Made by a program: the position numbers and the translations under genes. A stretch of 63,859 nucleotides of DNA, taken from CAYPZL01 sp964415045. Its GTDB lineage: Bacteria; Planctomycetota; Phycisphaerae; Sedimentisphaerales; Anaerobacaceae. The stretch covers positions 1 through 63,859 of the forward strand of contig CAYPZL010000008.1 of assembly GCA_964415045.1 (NCBI GenBank). Reading direction: 5' to 3'. Below are positions 25,431-32,681 of the stretch, one piece after another (position 1 is the stretch's first letter; the number at the start of each line of letters is the position of its first letter). The notes beneath the pieces were generated by a model that was given only the letters and a program-made list of their open reading frames with translations, was not told the origin of the DNA and made no database searches.

Positions 25431-26027
25431 TTAGCTCCTCGAGGTTCCTTCGGTGAGGGTGATCTGCCGGTCGGCTGGGATGTCTTCGAAGACGTCCACG
25501 CCGCCGCCGATCCAGCGGACCTCGATCCGGTCCGCCTTCGGGGTGTTTCCCAGTCCGAAGTGCAGACGCGTGCCGTAGTGGCTCTGGTACCCCCGGCCGC
25601 TGTGCACTTCGTCGAGCAGCGTCAGCTCGCCTGCGGTTACCTTGACGTGCGCCCCCACGCCATCTCGATTGGTCTTGACGCCGCGTAGGCGAACTTGCAG
25701 CCAGTGCCCCTTCCTGGCCGAGTCATTCCGTAACAGGGTCGGTTCCCGCCGGGAGTTGAGGATGACAACGTCCACGTCGCCGTCGTAGTCGAACAGGGCC
25801 AATCCGGCGCTGACCGTTTCCATGATGTAGCGACGGCCCGATCCTCCGTCCGTATGTACGAACGAGATTCGGGTCTTGCTGGTAACGTCTGTGAAGGTGA
25901 CAGGGCCGTCGCCGCAGGCGCGATACGGCGCAGTCAGCACGATGAGCAGGCTCACGAATCGGCTTATCGGCACAGTGCGGCGGCGAGCGGGGGCCTTCGA
26001 CTCATTTTCTCTTTTGGATGGCTTCAT
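25431..26027 (-). pseudogene. CRTAC1/ASPIC-UnbV protein with its FG-GAP propeller deleted in frame
   Basis: The 198-residue frame has a signal segment, the opening TFTDVTSKTRISFVHTDGG and GLALFDYDGDVDVVILNSRREP, then a complete ASPIC/UnbV domain (GHWLQVRLRGVKTNRDGVGA, GYQSHYGTRLHFGLG, IEVRWIGGGVDVFEDI). The paralogue at 39447-41150 has the same two ends but about 370 extra residues between FDYDNDGDVD and LDNDGDIDVVVSNSRREP, holding the calcium-binding FG-GAP blades. The junction lies inside the repeated GACxxCGACGGCGACGTGGA coding motif of two blades, so recombination between blades removed the propeller while keeping frame. It overlaps the TPR gene by 26 nt, as a coupled pair. A short exported ASPIC protein might still be made. 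Confidence 0.8.
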
Positions 26028-27330
26028 AAACTCGTCGGTACAGGGGGTTTTTCGGTTGGAGCTGTACGGCCTTCTCGATCGCGGTCAGGGCGCCGGCTCC
26101 GTCTCCGTTTCGGTCGCAGGCCCAGCTCAGCACGTAGTAATTGAAGGCGTTCGGTTCCAGCGTCACGGCCCGGGTCGCCAGTTGCCTAGCCTCCCGGGGT
26201 TTCTGGCCCAATTTCAGATACAAGTGGGCCAGCGCGCAATAACCGCGTCCGCCCGACGGCGCGAGCGAAATCACTTCGCGGAAAGCCCGTTCGGCGTCGG
26301 CGTAATGCTTCCGTTGAGCGGCGACCGCGCCGTGGGTCAGGTGGCAGAGGGAATTCTGCGGGTCGAGCGTCACGGCCCTGACGAGCAATTGTTCGGCGCG
26401 CGCCAGCTCGCCTCGCGCCTGATAGAGGCGGGCGGCCTGCATGAACGTCTCGGCGGCGCCGCGACGCATATCAACCAGATCGTTGAAAGCGTCGTTGCGG
26501 TCCTTGAGGACCTTCATATCCTCGGCCTTGAGCTTCTTGAAGGTCGCCAGGTATTCCCTGGCTTTGTCGCGCAGCTTCAGACGCGAGCAGACCGTGAAGA
26601 GCCCATAATAGGCATTCGTCAGTTTGGGATCGAGGTTTATCGCCTGTTCGTAGCTGCTTCTGGCCTTCTCGTACTCGTCGACTTGCAGATACTCCTGCCC
26701 TAACAGAAAGTAGCTGAAGCTCGGATGAGGGGACAGCTTGATGTCCTGTTGCAGCTCTTTGATGGCTTCCTCGTGCCGGCCCAGTCCCATCAGCCCGCGG
26801 GCGATGTCGCCGTGGAGGCCGGGAGTCTGCGGCTCAAGAGCCAGCGCCTTGCGGTAGTGTGCGATCGCCTGGGCGTACTGTCCCTTCCCCATGGCGAACA
26901 AGCCCATGGTATGGTGCACGTCGGCCCGATTCGGGTCCTGCCGAAGGATCTGTTCCCAGAGCTTCTGGGCAGCGGCGGCATTTCCGTGGCGATAGTGCAC
27001 GCGACTCAAGAGCACCTTCGCATCCGGACTGTCAGGAAAGTCACGGATGAGGGCATCGAGCAGATTTCGCTCCTCTTTTTTGAGGGCAGCGGTCTGCGCC
27101 GGGGTCACCCGCGCCGGCGTTGCCGATGAGGGGGATGTTGCGCCTCCGTTTCGCTGCGATTCGATCGGCGGAGCTGCGGCTCACGCCATGGCGCTACCGG
27201 GACAGCTCACTCCGGCAAGCAGCAGGCAAACGAGCAGGCGCCGAGCGCCTCGCCCGAAAGACGGTGCGACAACGGACAGACTCCGATGTTGCGGTGTCGA
27301 TTGCTGCTCGGTCCGGACGTTTGCTTTCAT
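26002..27330 (-). pseudogene. TPR-repeat protein gene with an in-frame TGA after its signal sequence
   Basis: From the GTG at 27108 a 368-residue TPR protein is open, with about eight repeats (for example AQAIAHYRKALALEPQTPGL and YEKARSSYEQAINLDPKLTN). It is a clear paralogue of the TPR protein at 41150-42613, sharing YYGLFTVCSRLK and the NYYVLSWACDRNGD region. Upstream in the same frame, an ATG at 27330 starts a 49-residue N-terminus with a hydrophobic export segment (RRLLVCLLLAGVSCPGSAMA), ended by TGA at 27181-27183. The frame then continues through a Pro/Ser linker into the TPRs. The intact paralogue also has a membrane anchor plus Pro-rich linker, so the TGA most likely breaks the gene. 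Translation from 27108 would give a cytoplasmic, leaderless TPR protein. Confidence 0.7.
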
Positions 27331-27703
27331 GACAGAAACAACCTATTTATGTCAGGGCGGCTCGGCCATTCCATCGTTGTTCGCGCCGCACCCATCTTAG
27401 CAGGCAGCGGTTTCATCTGCAACACGCCAGGTTTGCAGATCATGGTTTACGTCCGGCGGGGCGTCCCATAAAATGCGGACAGCGCCCACGGTCACTCGCG
27501 GCCCTGAGGTGTTCCCCGGCCCTCTGCGCCGGGGCTAGGAAGGACTATTCGCGGCATCCAGGCGTTTTTGGCCGCTTTTGGGAGAAATTGTCACTGTGTT
27601 AGTGCAGAAAAAGGGCAATCCCTGACGATATTTATGAACAGCGATTGAGTCGAATAGACGTATTGGACGAAGGTCGGGCAGTACCGATAAATCGAAACGA
27701 CGT
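27331..27703. other. divergent intergenic region without a recognisable gene
   Basis: This 373-nt spacer separates the TPR pseudogene from the chorismatase/RidA-like gene. It is locally AT-richer (27580-27690). I see no convincing promoter boxes, hairpin or ORF. Confidence 0.5.
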
Positions 27704-28825
27704 GTGAAAGAGGCAAGATTGGCACGCATCACGAAACAGACGGCGGCGGGCTCCGAGGTTGTCACCTTGGACCGAGGCTCCTTCCAGGAGCATTTTGTGA
27801 CCCTGACTCCGACGACGGATGAGTCTCCCGGATCGTTATTCGAGCGGGCCGGCGCGACGACCCACGCTCTCGGCGGGCAGATTGTCTCGGCCGAGGTTTT
27901 GGGAGTGGCGGCCGGGGATCGCAAAGACTTCGACCGCCTGGTGAAAGTCCTGGACAGCGGCGCCGTGCCCCTGGGCTGGGTGGAGAACACGCGGACCGAC
28001 AATCGGTACGGTATCCATCTGTGGGTTGTGACGGGAGCGGAGGTGCAAAGGCTGGAATGGAACGGCCGATGCGTTGGCAGTGTCCTGGAAGACGAGGACG
28101 TTCGATATTGTCGCTTGGTCGGGCTGCTGCCGACGGACGCGACGTCATCCCGTGGCGAGCAGGCAGCCGAGATTCTCAGGCAGATGGATGCTCTGCTGGA
28201 AGCGGGTAGAATGGCGTTTTCCGACGTCCTGCGCACGTGGTTCTACAACAACGCGATTCTCGACTGGTATGGGGACTTCAACAAGGTCCGCACGGCGTTT
28301 TTTGAGGAGAAGGGCGTCTTCGGCGGGCTGCTTCCGGCCAGCACGGGCGTGGGCGGTCGCAACGCGGGCAACGCGGCACTGACGGCGGGCCTCATCGCCG
28401 TTCAGGCCAAGAGCGCGGACGTTCGCGCCTTCGAGACTCCTTCGCCGCTTCAATCACCGGCGCCGGAATACGGGAGTTCTTTCAGCCGGGCCGTCGAGTT
28501 GGACACGCCGGACCATCGCCGGCTCTACGTCTCCGGGACGGCCAGCATCGATGAGCTGGGCAAGACGGTCTTCCTCAATGATCCGGACGCCCAACTCCGA
28601 AAGACCATGGAAGTCGTGCACGCGATTCTGGAGGCCCGAGAGATGGGCTGGGAGGATGTCGTTCGCGCGCTGGCGTATTTCAAGCATGCCGAGGATACGC
28701 CGCTTTTCGAGGCGCACCTGCAGAAGAATCGGTTGCGCCGTTTCCCCGTGGTGATTGTGGAGAACGATATTTGCCGCGATGATCTGCTGTTCGAGATTGA
28801 AGTGGATGCGATCAAAGCGAAGTGA
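27704..28825 (+). CDS. RidA-like / FkbO-Hyg5-type chorismatase family protein
   Basis: The 373-residue protein has a C-terminal YjgF/RidA-type half from about residue 255: RRLYVSGTASIDELGKTVFL, MEVVHAILEAREMGWEDVVR, and the end VENDICRDDLLFEIEVDAIK. The N-terminal half (GWVENTRTDNRYGIHLWVVT, LLPASTGVGGRNAG) matches the layout of FkbO/Hyg5 chorismatases, where an N-terminal RidA-like fold is fused to a second one. Those enzymes cleave chorismate to dihydroxycyclohexadienecarboxylate or 3-hydroxybenzoate. The active-site glutamate expected near FEIE is present. The start is a GTG with a weak ribosome site. No chorismate-derived biosynthetic genes are adjacent, so a general Rid enamine deaminase role remains possible. 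Confidence 0.65.
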   Translation: MKEARLARITKQTAAGSEVVTLDRGSFQEHFVTLTPTTDESPGSLFERAGATTHALGGQIVSAEVLGVAAGDRKDFDRLVKVLDSGAVPLGWVENTRTDNRYGIHLWVVTGAEVQRLEWNGRCVGSVLEDEDVRYCRLVGLLPTDATSSRGEQAAEILRQMDALLEAGRMAFSDVLRTWFYNNAILDWYGDFNKVRTAFFEEKGVFGGLLPASTGVGGRNAGNAALTAGLIAVQAKSADVRAFETPSPLQSPAPEYGSSFSRAVELDTPDHRRLYVSGTASIDELGKTVFLNDPDAQLRKTMEVVHAILEAREMGWEDVVRALAYFKHAEDTPLFEAHLQKNRLRRFPVVIVENDICRDDLLFEIEVDAIKAK

Positions 28826-28875
28826 TGGATGCTTCTGCTGAGTGCCCTCGTGATGTGACAGAGCGTGTCTTTTGC

Positions 28876-28904
28876 TTGCTTTTCGAGCGGCACCTTCGTA
28901 TAAT
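28876..28904 (+). promoter_or_regulatory. sigma70-like promoter of the six-gene cytochrome/binding-protein operon
   Basis: TTGCTT (28876-28881), a 17-nt spacer and a perfect TATAAT (28899-28904), about 70 nt before the first gene. A 7-bp inverted repeat CACGCCC-GGCA-GGGCGTG (28927-28944) lies in the leader and may affect expression. Confidence 0.65.
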
Positions 28905-28973
28905 TGCAAAGTGGGTTTAGCTGATGCACGCCCGGCAGGGCGTGACGGGTCTGGTTGACTGCATGAGGCGGCC

Positions 28974-31043
28974 ATGGGTTCGGGTTCCCAATGTATCCGC
29001 ACATACGGATGGGGGGGATGCGCGATTTCGCCAGGGGGGACCCGTCGTCTCTTCACGGGCCGGCCCGGGTATTTCCAATGCTGTCTTTGCGGTCTTTTCC
29101 TCTCCGCTTGGGTGACGGTCATCCAGGCGGCGCCGGTTGTCCATGTGCAGACCTCTGCTCGGTCGTTGGTCGAGCACCCGTTCGTTTTGACGCAGTTTCC
29201 CGCCCGGGAGTCAGCGGCCGGTGGCATGCTTCGAGCCGATTGCGGCGAAAACGCACGGTTGGTCGTTGTTCGCCCCGACGCCTCGACGGAGGTTCTCACG
29301 GAGGACTTCCACAGCGCGTGTGATCCAGAGATTTCGTTCGATGGGACGCGGCTGCTCTTTGCCGGCAAGAGAAATGCGGACGACAACTGGAATATCTTCG
29401 AGATGGCCGTCGACGGGTCGGATGTCCGGCAGATCACGCGAGATACCGGCGATTGTCGCAGCCCGTCGTACCAGTCGACCCTGTACACCATCATTTCTCC
29501 GAAACCCTGGTACCAGCTCACGTTTGTGGGCTCGCGGCCTCTCCGGTCGAACGAGTGCGGCCTGGGCAATGCCACGAGCCTGTATTCGTGCAAGCTCGAC
29601 GGCAGCGCCGTGCGGCAGTTGACGTTCAACCTTTCCGCTGATTTCGATCCCTGCCTCTTGCCCGACGGACGCGTGGTCTTTGCAAGCTGGCAGCGGGCCC
29701 GACTGGATCGCGGGCCTTGGGGGCGCATCGGTTTGTTTGGGATCAACATCGACGGGACCGACTACGCGGCGTTCTGTATAGAACAGGGCAAGCGCATCAA
29801 GCACATGCCCTGCAGCACGACCGGCGGCCTGGCGGTCTTCGTGGAGGCCGACACTGTGCCGTGGGACGGCGCGGGCAGTCTCGGGTCGGTGACACTGCGT
29901 CGGCCGCTCCACTCGTACCGGCCGCTGACACAGCCTGAGCAGGGACTCTTTCATTCGCCCTCTCCCTTGCCGGACGGCCGTATTCTCGTGTCGCGGCGTT
30001 CGGGCAGCGACGACGATACGCACGCCGTCGGTGTTCTCGATCCGGCCGACGGCTTGTGGGAGCCGGTCTTTGACGACCCGCAATGGCACGATGTCCAGGC
30101 CAGGGCCGTCGTGCCCCGCGCAGAACCGGACGGCCGCTCCAGCGTCGTCACGGAGAAGGATCCGAACGGAAAGCTCTATTGTCTCAGCGTATATATCAAC
30201 GATCTGAAAGACCCGGAGTGGCTGCCGCGCGGGTCGGTGAAACGCGTGCGCATCCTCGAAGGATTGCCCGTGGGAACCGATGCGCCGCAGGGAAACGCGG
30301 ACCGGGCCGTTGCTGATGTTGGACCTTACGGCATTCCTGTTCTGGCGCAGAGACGCATATTGTCGGAGGTACCGGTCGAAGGAGACGGATCGTTCAACGT
30401 GGAGATCCCCGCCAACATTCCGATCGAGCTTCAAATCGTCGATGCGGACGGGATGGCGTTGCGAAGCTGCGGCTGGATCTGGGCCAAGAACCACGAGCCG
30501 CGCGGTTGTATCGGCTGTCACGAGGATGGCGAGCTGACGCCGGAGAACGTCTTCGTCGACGCGGTTCAGCAGGCGTCGGTGAAACTGACCGTGCCGCCCG
30601 AACACAGGCGCACGGTGGATTTCCGTCGCGATGTAATGCCCATTATTGCGGCCCGGTGCGCCCAATGTCACGGAGAACCGGACGCGCCGGTGCATCTTCC
30701 GGGCGACCCAACACTGGTTTCGGGGGAGGACGGGGCCGCGCGTTTCGCACGCAGCTACGAGAGCCTTCTGGACGGGGTCCGGGAGGGAACCGGCCGGTAT
30801 GTCCATCCGGGCCGAGCCCGGACGAGCTCGTTGATCTGGCGTTTGTACGGCCGCCGGACGTCGCGCCCCTGGGATGAGGCGAGCCGCCAGGGACCGGTGG
30901 TGAAGATGCCGCCGGCGGGGGCGGAGCCTCTGAGTGAGGGGGAGAAACGAACGTTCGTAGAGTGGATTGACACAGGTGCGCTGTGGGATGGCATTCCGGA
31001 TTCTCAGGCGGGCACCTCACGCGGCGGCGATGGAGGACACTGA
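28974..31043 (+). CDS. di-haem beta-propeller protein with hydrazine-synthase-alpha-like domain
   Basis: The 689-residue exported protein has a hydrophobic signal around residues 33-52. A TolB/PD40-type propeller follows at about 95-400 (ADDNWNIFEMAVDGSDVRQI, SLYSCKLDGSAVRQLTFN, FSPDG-like blades). The middle region resembles the hydrazine synthase alpha domain (GSFNVEIPANIPIELQIVD, GWIWAKNHEPRGCIGCHEDG). Two CxxCH haem sites are visible: CIGCH at 512 and CAQCH at 562. The last part is a mono-haem cytochrome-like C-terminal domain ending LSEGEKRTFVEWIDTGALW. HZS-alpha relatives occur in many planctomycetes that do not perform anammox, and the beta/gamma subunits are absent. It is the first gene of the operon. 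The exact start is uncertain: the N-terminal 32 residues are atypical for a leader. Confidence 0.75.
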   Translation: MGSGSQCIRTYGWGGCAISPGGTRRLFTGRPGYFQCCLCGLFLSAWVTVIQAAPVVHVQTSARSLVEHPFVLTQFPARESAAGGMLRADCGENARLVVVRPDASTEVLTEDFHSACDPEISFDGTRLLFAGKRNADDNWNIFEMAVDGSDVRQITRDTGDCRSPSYQSTLYTIISPKPWYQLTFVGSRPLRSNECGLGNATSLYSCKLDGSAVRQLTFNLSADFDPCLLPDGRVVFASWQRARLDRGPWGRIGLFGINIDGTDYAAFCIEQGKRIKHMPCSTTGGLAVFVEADTVPWDGAGSLGSVTLRRPLHSYRPLTQPEQGLFHSPSPLPDGRILVSRRSGSDDDTHAVGVLDPADGLWEPVFDDPQWHDVQARAVVPRAEPDGRSSVVTEKDPNGKLYCLSVYINDLKDPEWLPRGSVKRVRILEGLPVGTDAPQGNADRAVADVGPYGIPVLAQRRILSEVPVEGDGSFNVEIPANIPIELQIVDADGMALRSCGWIWAKNHEPRGCIGCHEDGELTPENVFVDAVQQASVKLTVPPEHRRTVDFRRDVMPIIAARCAQCHGEPDAPVHLPGDPTLVSGEDGAARFARSYESLLDGVREGTGRYVHPGRARTSSLIWRLYGRRTSRPWDEASRQGPVVKMPPAGAEPLSEGEKRTFVEWIDTGALWDGIPDSQAGTSRGGDGGH

Positions 31044-31045
31044 GT

Positions 31046-32662
31046 GTGACTATCCGATGGTTCGTGATACTGATAATGGGTCAGGCGGTGGCAGGGGCGG
31101 CCCTTGCCGATCTGCCCGTGTTTGTGGATGTGACGCGGGAGGCCGGGATTCAGGCGAAGCACGGCTACGGTGATTTCGACCTGAGCAACATCGTGGAGGG
31201 CACCGGAGCCGGTGCGGCTTTCTTCGACTATGACGGCGACGGCCGGCTCGACATCTACTTCGCCAACGGATGCTGGCTCAGAGACGTCAACGACAACCGG
31301 GGCCGCCGGCTCAAAAACAAGCTGAGCAATTCTCTCTATCGCAACAATGGGGACGGTACGTTCACCGATGTCACGGAGCGAGCGGGCGTGGGCCACAAGG
31401 GCTACGGCGTGGGGTGTTCGGCGGCGGACTACGACGAAGACGGCGACATCGATCTCTACGTGCTCAACTACGGGGCGAATGTCCTATATCGCAACGATGG
31501 GGACGGCACCTTCACCGATGTGTCCGAGGCATCGGGGTTGGCTGACGCCCGCTGGAGCCTCTCGGCGCCCTGGTTCGATTACGACGGCGACGGGGACCTG
31601 GATGTGTACGTGGCGAATTACCTGGAGTACGACAGTGGCAAGTTCCGCTCGTTCTACGCCGCCGCCGGCTATCCGGGACCGTTGAGCTACAGCGGCCAGC
31701 CCGACGCGCTGTATCGCAACAATGGAGACGGGACGTTCACCAACGTGACGGCCGACGTCGGCGTCCTTCAGTCGAACGGCCGGGCGATGAGTGCGACGGT
31801 GGTCGATCTCAACAACGACGGTTTCCTGGATATCTACGTGCCCAACGACGGAATGGAGAACTACTTCTTCCGCAATACCGGCAAGGGACGCTTCGTCAAC
31901 GAGGGGCTCGAAATGGGCCTGGCTTTCGGCGAAGGGGGGCAGGGGGTCTCCTCGATGGGCCCGGCGGTCGGCGACGTGGACCGGGACGGCTGGCTGGATA
32001 TCTACGTTCCGGACATGGGATACGGCTGTCTGCTGATGAATCGCCGGGACTACTTCGAAGACCGAACGGCTCCGACCAATCTGGCCGTCGTCTGCGGTCA
32101 GTACACAGGGTGGGGCGGCGTCCTGTTCGACTATGATTGCGACGGATACGTCGATGTATTCGTGGCCAACGGCAACGCCCATCATGAGTACACCGAGGAG
32201 GACGTGCTCATGCGCAACGATGGGACCGGTCGCTTCGTCGACGTTGCGGATGCGTCCGGGCCTTATTTCCGCGAGAAGTACGTGGGTCGCGGGGCCACCT
32301 TCGGCGACTACGACAACGACGGCGACCTCGATCTGCTCGTCGTGAATCTCAACGACAGGCCGCGGCTCTTGCGCAACGACGGCGGCAACAGGAACCATTG
32401 GCTGATGGTGGAGCTTTGGCTGGCGGGCGGCAAGCGATTGGCGCTGGGTGCTCGCGTAACAGTCACGACGGGTCCTCTCGTGCAGATTCAGGACGCAATT
32501 CCGGTGCGCGGCTATCTGTCGCAGGGCGACCATCGCTGCCATTTCGGCCTCGGCGCTGCCGAGAAGGCGGACACCGTCGAGATCCGCTGGCCGGACGCAA
32601 CGACGACGGTCCTGCGCGATGTGAAGGCCGACCAGGTTCTCAAGGTGACGCAGCCATCCTGA
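31046..32662 (+). CDS. CRTAC1-like FG-GAP/VCBS propeller protein with C-terminal ASPIC/UnbV domain
   Basis: The 538-residue secreted protein has a signal peptide (IRWFVILIMGQAVAGAALA) and opens FVDVTREAGIQAKHGYGDFD. At least six calcium-binding blades follow (FFDYDGDGRLDIYFANG, YDEDGDIDLYVLNYG, FDYDGDGDLDVYVANY, LNNDGFLDIYVPNDG, DYDCDGYVDVFVANG, DYDNDGDLDLLVVNLN). The ASPIC/UnbV domain lies at about 450-535. Each blade pairs with LYRNNGDGTFTDVT. I chose the GTG at 31046, 2 nt after the previous stop and 9 nt behind GGAGG; the longer frame overlaps the upstream gene. Members of this family are extracellular or periplasmic and of unclear function; here it is locked in an operon with haem proteins. 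Confidence 0.9.
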   Translation: MTIRWFVILIMGQAVAGAALADLPVFVDVTREAGIQAKHGYGDFDLSNIVEGTGAGAAFFDYDGDGRLDIYFANGCWLRDVNDNRGRRLKNKLSNSLYRNNGDGTFTDVTERAGVGHKGYGVGCSAADYDEDGDIDLYVLNYGANVLYRNDGDGTFTDVSEASGLADARWSLSAPWFDYDGDGDLDVYVANYLEYDSGKFRSFYAAAGYPGPLSYSGQPDALYRNNGDGTFTNVTADVGVLQSNGRAMSATVVDLNNDGFLDIYVPNDGMENYFFRNTGKGRFVNEGLEMGLAFGEGGQGVSSMGPAVGDVDRDGWLDIYVPDMGYGCLLMNRRDYFEDRTAPTNLAVVCGQYTGWGGVLFDYDCDGYVDVFVANGNAHHEYTEEDVLMRNDGTGRFVDVADASGPYFREKYVGRGATFGDYDNDGDLDLLVVNLNDRPRLLRNDGGNRNHWLMVELWLAGGKRLALGARVTVTTGPLVQIQDAIPVRGYLSQGDHRCHFGLGAAEKADTVEIRWPDATTTVLRDVKADQVLKVTQPS

Positions 32663-32681
32663 TCGAAGGAGCTATGGCAAA

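Noticed and set aside
27181..27183. Selenocysteine insertion at the in-frame TGA
   Set aside because: The codon lies at the end of a signal sequence, with no convincing SECIS hairpin and no redox motif.
28974..31043. Reading the HZS-alpha-like gene as evidence of anammox
   Set aside because: Hydrazine synthase beta/gamma, hydrazine dehydrogenase and the other anammox genes are absent, and HZS-alpha-like proteins are common in non-anammox planctomycetes.
31200..32360. CRISPR-like or tandem DNA repeats
   Set aside because: The recurring GAC-GGC-GAC units are codons for calcium-binding FG-GAP loops, not an array with spacers.
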